Origin: Heloderma charlesbogerti
Lineage: Eukaryota; Chordata; Lepidosauria; Squamata; Helodermatidae
Assembly: GCA_026122225.1 (NCBI GenBank)
Contig: JANEZZ010003056.1
Span: 186,001 to 250,000, forward strand
Length of the DNA stretch: 64,000 nt
Direction: 5' to 3'
Within the stretch, counting starts at the first letter, position 1, and each line of letters opens with the position of its first letter. Below, in pieces: positions 1 to 10,429 of this stretch. Under the pieces are notes generated by a model. It did not search any database, was not told the origin of the DNA, and saw only the letters and a program-made list of their open reading frames with translations. Made by a program: the position numbers and the translations under genes.

Positions 1-416
1 CAAAGGACAAAGAGAAAATCTATATTGTAGGGTGGCTGGCTGTTGCTAGCTAGCTCAAGCAGGAAGGAAGGATGGAGGAGGAGCTATGAGCACGATCCGG
101 AGTTACGCACCTTTGTGTGTAATCCCAGCCACCCAACAGATGGTTCGTGTAGTCCATAGCCGGCAAAAATGCCTGATCGTAATGAATGTGTGAAAGCACC
201 AATCACCATTGGGGAGAGGGAAGAGGGTGTCCTGAATACAGAGAAAAGGGCTTGACTGAATTTCTCATTTCCTCAAAGAGGTAGGATGATGTGATAATAG
301 TGCTATGCCTGTGCCCCCCACTTCTGAGTGGTGAGAAATCCCAGCACTTACCCAGGGCTCAATTTAGAAGAAGGTCACTGGAAGATTTAGGGGGTTTCTG
401 TGATATAAGGTGAATC

Positions 417-420
<4 letters not shown>
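1..420. other. Unassigned single-copy sequence
   Basis: I see no repeat, RNA or convincing coding signal here. Confidence 0.4.
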
Positions 421-467
<47 letters not shown>

Positions 468-491
468 CTCTCTCTCACACACACACACACA
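421..491. repeat. Compound (CT)n/(CA)n microsatellite
   Basis: A CT run of about 15 units passes into CA runs interrupted by a short TCTCTC block. Imperfect compound dinucleotide repeats of this kind are common in vertebrate DNA. Confidence 0.95.
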
Positions 492-1164
492 GGCTGAGCA
501 TAACCGGTGGGGGTGGGGGTTCACAACATTAGCGCTCCAACACAGTCCTGCTCGCCATCAGATGTCTAGGGTAGCCCATTGTGCCTACAGAGGGCAAAGT
601 CAGCTCTGCCACCTTTTCAGATCTAGTTCCAGCGCAGCTCTATCTCCTGCTGAACATGCAGACCTCTCTCACCCCCTCCCCTTGTCTAGTGGGGGGAAGA
701 AAGAGGAGTCATCTCTGCCCATCACCAATGCCTTCTCAGGCCATCCTAGCTCCCACCGAAACACATCACCGGAATGTCAAGGGCCATCAACTGTCATCGA
801 AGAGGAATTGCCTGAAAGCCCCCACACTGATAGCTAGAGTCAAGGATGACACAATCAGAAGGGATCCGGGATCTCTTTACATCACAGGCACTGGGCTGTA
901 AGGGCCCCCTGAAAAGACATTCGGATCAAGCCCCAATCAGATCAAGCCCCAATAGAGAGCACAAGGGTTCTCTGAACAGTTAACATTTGTGGAAAAGAGG
1001 GGTTTTGACAGGTGTCACTTTTCTGGCAGTATTGTGGGGAAAAGTGCTGTCTGCTGAAATCCCCTCCCCTGCACAGCTGTTAAAGGCACAGCAATCCTGT
1101 TCTTTCAGCAGGATCACCTGCCTCTGCCTTGGTTCCCCCAGTGGGTCTTTCCAAAGCAGCCTTT
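492..1164. other. Unassigned sequence; short overlapping ORFs only
   Basis: Small ORFs of about 60-106 codons overlap on both strands, with no domain or codon pattern I recognise. A stretch near 1000-1110 resembles sequence near 56.75-56.90 kb (TTAAAGGCACAG... followed by CTGTYCTTTC-like text) and may be an old dispersed repeat. Confidence 0.35.
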
Positions 1165-1264
1165 CTCCAGCCTGGCACACTCCAGATGTGTTGGATTACA
1201 ACTCCCATCACCTCCAGGCAGCATGCCCAATGGCCATACTCGGCTGGGGATGATGGGAATGGTG
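1165..1264 (+). mobile_element. Old foldback MITE of the ACTACAACTCCCATCA type
   Basis: The text CCAGATGTGTTGGATTACAA, then CTCCCATCA, then GGCTGGGGATGATGGGA is the arm and part of the return arm of a short inverted-repeat element that recurs at about 18.5, 20.98, 29.1, 42.1, 43.0, 46.4, 50.6 and 57.7 kb. The right part is degraded. A younger foldback MITE (1278-1496) sits just beyond it. Confidence 0.6.
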
Positions 1265-1277
1265 CACCAGCTCCAAA

Positions 1278-1496
1278 CAGTGGAGGCTGGTGGTTCTGAT
1301 TTTGGTGGGTCTGTGAATCCATTCTGGGTTTTAGTCAGAACCAGGCAGAACTCTAAAGGAGCTATCCACAGTGCTGAACCCATTGGGGGGTAGTGTTCAG
1401 CACTTTCAATAGCTCCTTTAGAGCTCTGATTAGTTCTGACTAAAACCCAGAATGGATGCATGGCCCCACCGAAATTGGAGCCACCAGCCTTCACTG
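1278..1496. mobile_element. hAT-like foldback MITE, CAGTGGAGGCTGG family (copy 1)
   Basis: A 219-bp palindrome begins CAGTGGAGGCTGGTGG and ends CCACCAGCCTTCACTG. Its arms pair almost end to end (TCAGAACCAGGCAGAACTCT against AGAGCTCTGATTAGTTCTGA). It is flanked by an exact 8-bp duplication, GCTCCAAA, at 1270-1277 and 1497-1504. Eight-base duplications and CAG...CTG ends are typical of hAT transposons. It encodes nothing, so it would need a transposase supplied from elsewhere. Confidence 0.88.
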
Positions 1497-1504
1497 GCTC
1501 CAAA

Positions 1505-1836
1505 GGGTCACTTTCTCCTGGGGGGCAGCCCTTCATTAGCCACCTTCAAGGCAGAGGCTGCTTTTCTTCAGGCCCCATGGCAGAGAGTTAGGTTAGATGC
1601 GTGGGAATGCTCAGTCCCTCAGCGGGCCTCCCTCAGTCTCTCTCTCCTTCTCAGCTCTTAACGGTATTTCACAGGTGTGGAAAGGCAGCTCCAGAATGCA
1701 TGAATTGAATTGCACATCGAGCTGCATCTTCTTGGGCGCAATGCCTCTGAATAGAGTTGATTGCAGCCATCCAGGTGTCGGCCCTCACGGCCTACTTCAC
1801 ACACGCATCTCCGTGGCCAGATCACCATAAGCTTAG
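1505..1836. other. Unassigned sequence
   Basis: I see no repeat or gene that I can support. Confidence 0.4.
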
Positions 1837-2622
1837 AATCATAGTATAGCAGGGCTGGAAGGGGCCTACAAGGCCATCGAGTCCAATCCCCTGCTCAGTG
1901 CAGGAATCCAAGTCAGAGCATCCCTGACAGGTGGCTGTCCAGCCTCGTCTTGAATGCCTCCAGTGCAGGAGAGCCCACCACCTCCCTAGGTCATTGGCTC
2001 CATTGTCGTATTGCTCTAACAGTCAGGAGGTTTTTCCTGATGTTCAGCCGGAATCTGGGTTCCTGTAACTTGAGCCCATTATTCCGTGTCCTGCTCTCTG
2101 GGATGATTGAGAAGAGATGCTGGCCTTCCTCTCTGTGACAACCTTTCAAGTACTTGAAGAGCGCTACCATATCTCAGTCTTCTCGTCTCAAGGCTAAACA
2201 TGCCCAGTTCTTTCAGTCTCTCTTCATAGGGCTTTGTTTCCAGTACCCTGATCAGCTTTGTTGCCCTCCTCTGGACGCTCTCCAGTTTGTCTGCATCCTT
2301 CTTAAAATGTGCTGCCCAGAACTGGACACAGTACTCCAGATGAGGCCTAACCAGTGCTGAGTACAGGGGAACTAGTACTTCCTGGGATTTGGAAGCTATG
2401 CTTCTATGAATGCAGCCCAAAATAGCATTTGCCTTTTTTGCAACCACATCACATTGTTGGCTCATATTCAGCTTGTGATCTACAACAATTCCAAGATCCT
2501 TCTCGCTTGTAGTGTTGTTGAGCCACGTATCCCCCATCTTATAACTGTGCATTTGGTTTCTTTTTCCCAGATGCAGAACTTGGCATTTATCCCTATTAAA
2601 TTTCATTCTGTTGTTTTTTGCC
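1837..2622 (-). mobile_element. CR1 LINE, 5'-truncated 3' end, reverse strand
   Basis: Read on the minus strand this encodes the C-terminal part of CR1 ORF2: [20 protein letters not shown], then [18 protein letters not shown], the [10 protein letters not shown] motif and the [20 protein letters not shown] block. These match the 16.3-16.8 and 53.2-53.9 kb copies closely. A frameshift lies in the [15 protein letters not shown] block near 2160, where the reading frame runs out of register. The 3' end lies at 1837 and its ATTCTATG-type tail is degraded. The 5' break is just upstream of the NNRM(T/K)FNRD segment, near 2622. 5' truncation is the usual outcome of target-primed reverse transcription. 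Confidence 0.93.
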
Positions 2623-3495
2623 TTGCTCACTGGCACCCGGGAGTGTGGACTGGCTCCACTGAGAAGCAGTCAGGTTCTGCCCGGTGGAATGTGAGTTCTG
2701 TTTGTGGTGTTAGAGCTACCCAATCAGACCTTCAAGCCATCACTGGATGATGCAATCATCACTTGATGAACATGGATGTGTGAAGCAGCCCTGTGTGTAG
2801 AGTAATAGAGCACAGAGAAATCATGGGATGTGCATGAATGCATGAATCAGCCCTCTGTTGAAAGAGGCACTGTTTACCCCAGTGTTCCACTTGCTGAGTG
2901 AACCGGTGCAGTTCTTGAGATTAAATTCTAGGAACGGTCCTGGTGGTGTCCTTATCCAACTGTCTGGCTAGCTGACACATCCTCAAGCTTTGATTGATGT
3001 CAGGATCCTTCCTCTTGCTTTCACCACCTGCCTTGTTTGATTAGCTGCATCTCGGGTTGCTGAGAAGCAATTGCTTTTAAGCCCTTCAGTTCAGGGGCGT
3101 GTGCCAATTTGGAGGGCAGGGCGCCAAAGGTCACCTCTCAACAGCCAGGAGCCCTGACCGATTGGCTTGGGAATTGCATTCCACGCTGATTCTCTTCTGT
3201 GAGCCAAGCAGGGGCTGCCAACTCTGGATTAAAGTGACCCCAAACGGTGACCAGCCAAAGGATCAGTTTGTTTTTGCTGCCAATGTGCTTACCGAGATAT
3301 GGTCAGGTTGCTGCAATTTTCACCTGACCGCCTAGTTCTACATTGTCTTGTTAACTTACAAGAATGAGGATTTATCAAACATTTTCCATTCAGAGCGGAT
3401 GTTGTTCTGGGTGTGTTCTTAAAATCTATCCATCTATGCAAGTGCTAAACTCAGAGAAAGATTTAGGGACAAAGTCACAGAATCATCCCAAAATA
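2623..3495. other. Unassigned sequence
   Basis: No repeat or gene could be supported. Confidence 0.4.
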
Positions 3496-3498
3496 GCA

Positions 3499-3595
3499 TT
3501 TATATGATGCATTTTAAGTGTTCCAAATGCTTCACAAATATTATCACAACAGTTTTGTGAGGTAGGCCTAGTTCTCACTATGGCAGTCAATGTAT
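3499..3595. repeat. Possible ancient MIR/L2-type 3' tail
   Basis: The text TTCCAAATGCTTCACAAATA, then TTATCACAACAGTTTTGTGAG and GTAGG resembles the conserved 3' region shared by L2 and MIR elements in amniotes (GTGCTTTACA..TTATCTCATTTAATCCTCACAACAACCCTRTGAGGTAGG). It is short and diverged. Confidence 0.45.
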
Positions 3596-4850
3596 GTCTG
3601 GGCTGGATCAATTCAAACTGCAGGTGGGAACTCACATGACTGAACACTCTTCACCTGGAAAGCTAGCAGGTCAGGGAGAACAGCTCTAGCTGAGCCTTCC
3701 CCTTGATATGCTACTTTTCTATATGCAGGGAATAGCTTTGTTTAGCCAGTGGTGCAGCTAGGGCTGGACTTGGGGCCATGGTTCAGGGCTTCATAGTCCA
3801 AATGGCCACCTAAAGAAGGGGTAGGCAACACGCGGCCCACAGGCCACATGCGGCCCTGCCACCCTCCAGTACGGCTGCCATGCTGCTGAAATCAGCAGTG
3901 TGCCGCTGAATTTTCACAACAAACTGCTATGGAAGCTTCAAAGGGACAAATTTAGTGGTTTGCTACCATTGCGGTTTTGGTGATGGGGTGACGGCAGGAC
4001 TGTGGCCTGCAGGGATGTCCTGTCCAGGGGTGGAAAATGCCCCCCCCCGGCCCCCCTGAAGTTGACCGGTGGCAGGTGATGAGGGCAGTGGCAAAGAGGG
4101 TGAGGCTCAGCCCCTGGGCTGGCATGGGTATGCCAGGGATGATGCGGGTTTCCACAGCATCCTTCTTACTCTTCATAACATTTTATAGTCAGGGGGCCAC
4201 TGGCTTGGCTTGGTTACAGATGCTCATTTTAAAATATTATCCTTTTCTACAACAAAATGATGCTTATTCCCAAGCAAATGTGCTTAGCATCAGGGCAGCA
4301 GAAACAAACTCCATTTTATTTCTGGAGTCATGACAGTGCTATGATTTGAGTGAGTTTCAAATGCAAAATGCACGTGCTTAGAGTATTTCCTTTTCAAAAT
4401 AATCAGGGCTGGCAAACAGGGTGTTTTGGTTGTCTTTTGCTCTAGCATATCAGAAATGTTGAAGCAGTTCTAAAGCACGGAATGGTGGTAGGCAGGGATG
4501 GGGGGAGAGAAATGTTAGTTGTGTGCTTCACAACTGAAAGGATACACATGGTCAGCTAAATCCCCGCCCTGGCCCGCCCCCAAGTAAGACAATGAAGTCC
4601 AGGGTCTAAAATTACCTAGCTGCATGCTATGTTTAGAGGAGGAGCATTCAGTCATGGGACCCCCTCCTTGCAATCCAAATTGGTACATCCAAAGCTCAGG
4701 TTAGCTACTTCGATGAGAACTAGTGTTAGCAGCTGCTGCTTTAATGCAAGTTAAGGCAGGGTATCAACTTAAATAAGTCAACACATTTATCTTATTGGCT
4801 TATTAGGAGATCTGGGTGGCGGCGGCAGCTGTACGTTGTCTAGAGCAGCC
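3596..4850. other. Mostly unassigned; two isolated hAT-like end sequences
   Basis: At 3758 CAGTGGTGCAGCTAGGG matches the terminal repeat of the 514-bp element at 30.5 kb. At 3817 GGGGTAGGCAACACGCGGCC resembles other hAT ends. I could not pair either with a second end, so both are probably remnants. Nothing else is recognisable. Confidence 0.4.
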
Positions 4851-4851
4851 T

Positions 4852-5150
4852 CTTCCGACCTGGTGTCCTTCAGATTTTTTGGTCAACAGCTCTCATCAGC
4901 CCTAGCCAGTGTGGCTAATGGCTGTTGAGGCTGGGGGCTCCAAGGTCAGTGAGGCAGTAAATCTGCTCTGGCTTTCAGTTAGAACCAGTCAGAACTCTAA
5001 AGAAGCTATCCAAGGTGCAAAGTGGTTCCAACTGAAACCCGGAGTGGATTCACTGCCCCACTGACATCGGAGCCACCAGCCTCCACTAGTAAATGGACAG
5101 GAATGCTGGGCATTGTAGTCCAAGGGCACAGGGTTGGGGAAGGCTGGTCC
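4852..5150. mobile_element. Old foldback element split by a younger MITE
   Basis: The left half (CTGGTGTCCTTCAGATTTTT, then GCTCTCATCAGCCCTAGCCA) and right half (GAATGCTGGGCATTGTAGTC, then CAGGGTTGGGGAAGGCTGG) are the two arms of the ACTACAACTCCCATCA-type foldback. They are separated by the MITE at 4922-5088, giving a nested insertion order: old foldback first, CAGTGGAGG MITE second. Confidence 0.6.
4922..5088. mobile_element. hAT-like foldback MITE, CAGTGGAGGCTGG family (copy 2)
   Basis: The ends are a mutated CTGTTGAGGCTGGGGGCTCC and a good GGAGCCACCAGCCTCCACTA. The internal arms carry the family TTTCAGTTAGAACCAGTCAG / CCAACTGAAACCCGGAGTGG pair. Flanks GCTAATGG (4914-4921) and GTAAATGG (5089-5096) agree at 6 of 8 bases, consistent with an aged 8-bp duplication. 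Confidence 0.8.
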
Positions 5151-5236
5151 CAGGCACACCCCAGAGTGAAAAAACTACTGTAGTTTGCTCTGTCTAAACT
5201 AAAATAGTGCATGTGTGATAAAAAAAAAATAGTGTG

Positions 5237-5251
5237 TGTGTGTGTGTGTGT
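5237..5251. repeat. (TG)n microsatellite after an A run
   Basis: A short TG tract of 7-8 units follows an interrupted A tract. Confidence 0.85.
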
Positions 5252-5534
5252 GATTTCTAAAGCATCTCCTATTGCCTTACCATATAGAGGAGATGCTTTA
5301 GAAAGAGGAGCTGCTTTAGAAATAAGCAGAGCTGCAGAGCGAGGCCCCCCCCCCACACACATAGTTTTCTCCTGAATTTCAAGGCCCTTGGATTTCATGA
5401 AGTAATTGTCTAAGCTTTAGCCTCTACAGGAAAGACATTGCAAGCCAACCAAATAATTAGTTTTTGCTCCAGTGAATAACATAACACACAAACAGGTAAT
5501 CTCAACTCAAACAGGCATGTCTGAAGCCCGTCTT

Positions 5535-6385
5535 TTACGGAGGGGGTGACAGCAAGCCATGCTCCCCATTTCCAGGGCTATGAAATGCTGGCAGAGTCCC
5601 AAGAAAGAGACCTTGGAACGTCCGTGTTCAGGTTAGAAGATCTGGGAGCAGGAGAAGGAGTCGGGGGTGGGGGGAGAATGGGAGATACACCTTCTCATAT
5701 GGTCTGAAGCTTTCCCCCACAGGCCTTGAATTTAGGATCAGGGGGTGTTTCGTTCTGGGGCAGATGGCAGCAGTGCCACTATCCAGATTATTATTCTTAA
5801 CTTTGCACAGCTGCTAAACAACCCCATAGGCGATTTATTTGTTGAGTCATTTATTTATTTTTTGCCATGCCTCCCCAAACAGTCATCCAACGTCGCTTGT
5901 GTTGAAGTTATAAAATCCTTAACAGGAAACCATAAACAATTCAGACATCCTGCAAAGGATCTTCAAATAGCCACCCACATATATTCAGTGAGAGTGTGTG
6001 AGTGTGTGTGTGTGTGTGAAGCGCACCTGTTAGCCCCTGCCCTGGAGGCTGCGCATTGGGCATTAGTGTCAAGGGAGCTTCTGCACATGCAGATATCCAC
6101 ATGTAGGGCTCCTCCACATGAGTGGGAGCCCTGTTTTGCCACGGGCCCTACTCGCTTGGAGGATCCCTATACACAGTGGAGGCTGGTGGCTCCGATGTCA
6201 GTGGGGCGGTGCATCTGCTCCGGGTTTCATTCGGAACCATTCAGAATTCTTTGGAAGCACCTCGGAGAGCTCCTCTAGAGTTCTGACTGAAACCCAGAGC
6301 AGATTCACCACCCCACTGATGTCAGAGCCACCAGCCTCCACTGTCTGTACACATACATGCATGATAAAGGGTTACACGGCCTAAC
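5535..6385 (+). repeat. Unnamed dispersed repeat, copy A (with MITE inside)
   Basis: From about 5620 to 6173 the sequence parallels 10445-10985 in order. Both contain GTTCAGGTTAGA, CTTCTCA(T/C)ATG, AAGCTTTCCCC, TTGAATTT, GGCAG(A/T)...GCAGTG, TATTTGTTTG, CCAAACAGTCATCCAA, ATAAAATCC, AACAATTCA, ACATATTCAGTG-like text and GCTTGG/GCTAGGAGGAG. I do not recognise the family. The TATTTATTTATTTTTTGCC(A)TGCCTCCC tract resembles the 3' tail of reptile LINE-derived repeats. An ORF of 177 codons in it has no recognised domain and I treat it as chance. Confidence 0.65.
6174..6343. mobile_element. hAT-like foldback MITE, CAGTGGAGGCTGG family (copy 3)
   Basis: A 170-bp palindrome with ends CAGTGGAGGCTGGTGGCTCC and GAGCCACCAGCCTCCACTG. 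Flanks CCTATACA and TCTGTACA agree at 6 of 8 bases. Its left flank (6143-6173) reappears next to the copy at 30.3 kb, which matters for how that copy moved. Confidence 0.85.
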
Positions 6386-6439
6386 ACATCATGGAAGAGA
6401 GAGAAAGAGAATGGAGAGAGAAGAGGAGCACCTGCTCTA

Positions 6440-6700
6440 GTGGGTCACATAGTTTGGAATCTGGGCAGGCCTGACATGGTGGGAAATTTTAAAGTGCAGC
6501 TGTGTGTCTTTCTGGGACTTGCTCCTCAGGCAAATAACTTAGTGGAGGCCTTGAAAACAATGCCTATGGCACATGATGAGGAATATGCAAAAGTAACGAA
6601 ACTCTATGATTCCTGTGAGTTTGCAGACAACGCATTGGTGCTCCCATTAAGTGCAATGGATACCCTGCTTAATAAAGTTCACCTTCTGAAGGGTGGGTGA
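6440..6700 (+). CDS. Unrecognised 86-codon ORF
   Basis: The ORF reads MGHIVWNLGRPDMVGNFKVQ and ends LSAMDTLLNKVHLLKGG. Its composition looks more protein-like than most ORFs here: hydrophobic and charged residues are mixed and there is no low-complexity run. I do not recognise a family. It lacks a clear upstream promoter or splice sites, and could be an exon, part of a processed pseudogene, or chance. Confidence 0.2.
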   Translation: MGHIVWNLGRPDMVGNFKVQLCVFLGLAPQANNLVEALKTMPMAHDEEYAKVTKLYDSCEFADNALVLPLSAMDTLLNKVHLLKGG

Positions 6701-7535
6701 TCTAGATGTATTCATGCAAGGGGTGTTTGCTCCTCTCTTTTGGAATTCTCTTCATCATGGAGACTTGCCAGGGTCTGTGTGTCTCCGGAAGTGATGCAAG
6801 ATGTTTTAATTCAAGCCGGCGTTGGCACTCAGTGATAAGGTAGAATAAATACCTACTCCAAGGTCTTGAGATGAGGTGTGTTTTTAACTTCAGTTAAACA
6901 AAACCTTTAAAATATATGTGGGCGTCCCAGATAAGCCCATAGCAGGGGTGGGGAGAACACCAATGGAGGACGGGGTCACTCAGACCTGGAGCTGTCCTGA
7001 TCAGGCGCACTAGTTTACTGCTGCATTAATCACACATTGTGACAGTTTCCAGCATGGCATGGCATGAAAATGCATTCGTTCCTTGAGGATCTCAGCTCTC
7101 GTATTTTATGAAGAGACCAGAATTCTAGACCCTGTGATCACTGAGAAACATTTTGGTAAATAACCATCGGGGTTTTGAGGCAAGCCTTGTGGGTGCATGC
7201 ACTGGTGAAGCATCCTGCATTCTCTCCCACAACACACAACTGCACCAATCAATGGAGATCACCAGCTTGGCACGTCTGGGGCCTTTCCAGCAGGAGGGGT
7301 TGGTCGGTGGAGCCTTGATGAGCAACCAGTGGGTTGGACTTAACATATTTATTAGGGACAGTTTGGTGGGCACAGCTGGTACAACTCAAAGCACCACAGT
7401 GCTCAATGAGTTGTATGCGCCCGCACAGGCAGGCCTGCCCCTTCTCTGATTTGGAGCAGCTGCCAGAGAGGACAGTGAAGGAAAGATGTGAGTCTCTCCT
7501 GACGTTTAGAGGAGGGGGACCAAACCCATTAAAAA
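6701..7535. other. Unassigned sequence
   Basis: No repeat or gene could be supported. Confidence 0.4.
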
Positions 7536-7760
7536 AATTGATTTATGCTTTAATCGGTCTCTAGGCGTCATTATTCTGTGCATTAGCGAGACTGATCCAG
7601 GGCCTTATTTGTTAATGCATTGAGAGAGACAGAGGGAGGGAGAGGGAGAGGGAGAGGGAGAGGGAGAGAGCTGTTGATGGGCTTCTTTCATCTGTGACCG
7701 AACTGGCTCAGCGATCCATCTCCCCGTCATTAATTTATTAATGATATCTTACTTATGGGG
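7536..7760. promoter_or_regulatory. Candidate conserved non-coding island
   Basis: Low-repeat DNA with TAAT/ATTA cores (TTTATGCTTTAATCGG, TTGTTAATGCATTGAG, CATTAATTTATTAATGATAT) on both sides of a purine microsatellite. This density of homeodomain-type motifs is typical of vertebrate conserved enhancers. The call is an inference from composition, since I cannot measure conservation. Confidence 0.3.
7622..7670. repeat. (GGGAGA)n purine microsatellite
   Basis: Five to six GGGAGA units, with GAGAGAC and GAGGGAG variants at the left edge. Confidence 0.92.
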
Positions 7761-8411
7761 GGGGGTTATACAGCGTTCCTGCCACATCTGTTCCCTCAAG
7801 GAATGTGATGGGATTTCTCTCCCCCTTGTCCCCCCCCATTTTTATCATGTCTTTCCTTCTGAAGGTAACATTGAATGAGCTCATAGGAGAGGAGTCCCCA
7901 CTGCCTCCACAATACATGGAGCATTTTCAGCCCCTTTAGTGCTGGGGCTGCTCCCACCTTGCTGGGTTAAGGAACAATAGCAATTTGGCTCAATTCCTTC
8001 CCCTGTGAGATGAGATGCAGGCAGAGAATGTAGAATCGGGGGGGGGGGATCCTACATTACACCATCAGCGATCCAGTTTCTGGACTACAGAACAGTTTCT
8101 GGACAACTTTTTGAGCTATGTCGGATATTCTCAGATTTGGTTTTTTGAGGGGTAGAAACTATTCCACCAGCAGTATTGGTGGAAGAGAAATCTCAACCCC
8201 ACCCTGCTGCAAAAAACAAAAACAGAAAACACCTAGACCCAGGGTCCCCAGTGTGGTGCCTGTGGGCACCACTGCACCCACAGCTGCTTCTGTTCATGCC
8301 CACCAGGCCCCCTGATGCACAGAGTCATGTGCATAATGTTCTGCAGAAATATGTGCTGAGAAGGTACAGTGGATGGAAGCTTCCCAGCGTGTGCGCATAG
8401 TATGTTTCTGG
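7761..8411. other. Unassigned sequence with G homopolymers
   Basis: G runs of about 9-12 lie at 7757-7765 and 8039-8048. Nothing else is recognisable. Confidence 0.4.
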
Positions 8412-8543
8412 CAGGGAAGGCTGGTGGCTCCAATGTCAGTGGAGTAGTGAATCCACTCCAAGTTTCAGTCCGTTCCGACTGGTGCTGACTGAAACCTGGA
8501 TTGGATCCACACCCACTGACATCAGAGTCACCAGCCTCCACTG
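8412..8543. mobile_element. hAT-like foldback MITE, CAGTGGAGGCTGG family (copy 4)
   Basis: A 132-bp copy that lacks the central AACTCTAAAGGAGC arm, with ends CAGGGAAGGCTGGTGGCTCC and GTCACCAGCCTCCACTG. Flanks GTTTCTGG and GTTTGTGC agree at 6 of 8 bases. Confidence 0.8.
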
Positions 8544-8551
8544 GTTTGTGC

Positions 8552-9480
8552 AGTGATCTCACTTGATCTCATGCAAGACTCATCCGTGGAGGAATTTCTT
8601 CATTTGTGAAATGAGCCTCATTGTGTGGTCCGAGTGAATTTTGGGTGCCTTCCAGTAGTTTGTTTTTAGCATATAGATACTCTCAGATAATGTGTATTTC
8701 CAGCTGCATTAACTTCACATCACCACTGTAAAATTGGCCTCTTGATAAACATCTACTTTCCCCTGATGCACATTTGGAGAGAACTCATGCTCGGCAAACC
8801 TGCAGTGTATTTTGCTAGGGAGTCTGTAATTTTTTTTTTAAAAAATCAGTGTTCAGTCCTCTTGGCAGCCTGGAGGTATCTGTGTGTGCCCGCACAACGA
8901 AAATTAGACAGTAGGATTCCCCCAGTTTTCTCACCCCCCGCCCCCGCACTCCTTTTGAGAGGCCAAAGTGTTGCCTAGTTATCTCTTGCTCTGATGTTAT
9001 TGGATTCTCTCTCCACCTCCCCAATTCTTCAGTTCCTGCCAGGGCAGCTGCAATATTGTTCTTTGGCCAGAAGGACTGGCTATCAGCCCAGCTGATGGAA
9101 TACCTGCCAATGATTTCCTGAATGCCTGCCAGAAAGCGAAAATTTGGGGTGGCTCCAACTACATGCTACGGACAGAGCAGCTGGCTTTTTTATTCTGTGC
9201 ATTCATCAACAGCAGAACCTCATCTCTGGTTCTGGTTTGTTTTTTCAGCTTCACTTACATTTTAAATAATGGCTGAAAAAGGGTTTCTAGCCCTCATGAC
9301 CATAGGAAGAAAAAGTACTTTACCCTTGAACTCCTCCAATTTTTGTTTTTGCTCCCAAATGCCTAAATGAATTAAAAATTTATTGTTACACACATTGGTT
9401 AGAACAAAATCAAATGCCTAGTTCATAAACTAGACTTGTGTCACCCAATTTAAAGAGAAACTAGTCAATTAATCATATGA
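8552..9480. other. Unassigned sequence
   Basis: No repeat or gene could be supported. Confidence 0.4.
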
Positions 9481-9484
9481 GTCT

Positions 9485-9986
9485 TAGGGCACAATCCTAT
9501 GAAGATCCTATTAATAAATGAATAAATAAAAATGAATAAATAAATATGAAGATAGGCAGCCGCCTCTGAACTTGGAGGTGACTGCCTATCCAATGCAGGG
9601 CAGGAGAAGCACTGAGGGGATCGTTCCCTCCGTGCTTCTCCTGCCCTGCATTTTCGGCTAGATAGCCGATTGCAACTGTCTAGCCGCAGGAGGGCTGAGC
9701 AGGGGAAGAGGGTGCTGTACGACACATTGGATGTGTTGTGCAGGCAGCTACGCTCTCCTTGCCCCAGAACGCCCCCAGCCACACCCCTTTCCGGCTGATT
9801 CGCGCTCCTCTTGCAAGCACAGAGGACAGGGCTGTTCCATGCTGCCTCCGAGGCAGCGTTGAAGTGGGGGGAGGTCAGATCTCCAAGAACCAACTCTGAG
9901 GGCTCTGAGGTCATTTCCCCCCCAGACAAGATATCCTATGGCTGTCTAGCTGCTGTCTAGCTGCTGTCTAGCGGCCATAGGATTGC
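9485..9986. mobile_element. Candidate non-autonomous DNA element with AGGGCACAATCCTATG ends
   Basis: The left end AGGGCACAATCCTATGAAGA and right end CCATAGGATTGCTCCCT are imperfect inverted repeats about 500 bp apart. Inside lies a 61-bp palindrome at 9591-9651 (AATGCAGGGCAGGAGAAGCA against TGCTTCTCCTGCCCTGCATT). Near the right end a CTGTCTAGCTG unit repeats three times (9939-9972). I could not define a target duplication, so class is unknown. Confidence 0.5.
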
Positions 9987-10340
9987 TCCCTCTGTAGTTC
10001 AGTTAAGTAGTCAATGAAATCTACAGAACTTTGCAAATGAAAGGGAAAAGCAATGGTTGTAAAGGGGAAAAAAACACACTTTGTTTCTGGATGATGCAAA
10101 GAGGAAATGCCAAAATGCCTCTTCAAACATGGTGCTTGCCATCTGCAGTTTTTATGATTATTTGTAATTATTCGTAATCATTTTTTTTTAAAAAATTAAC
10201 ATCTGTTGACTGGTTAATTCAGGGACCCTTTATAGTTAATAATTAAAACACTTTAATTAACAAAACATGAACCAATTAATCGCCCAAACATTGGGGCTCC
10301 ACAGCAAGATTGGTGGATGGGTGACTTCAGATGGCCAGGG
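9987..10340. other. AT-rich single-copy stretch
   Basis: Rich in TTAATTAA, CCAATTAATCG and AATTATTCGTAATC text. It may hold regulatory sequence, but nothing is diagnostic. Confidence 0.3.
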
Positions 10341-10429
10341 CAGCTGTGCCGTTTTAGCAGCAGCTTGGTGTGCAGAAATCGGTGACTGATGGCAGGGAGA
10401 TGGATGTTGTCCTCCCTTCCTGTTTGTTC

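Noticed and set aside
5745..6278. 177-codon plus-strand ORF
   Set aside because: It spans a dispersed repeat, a TG microsatellite and the left arm of a MITE, so it is chance.
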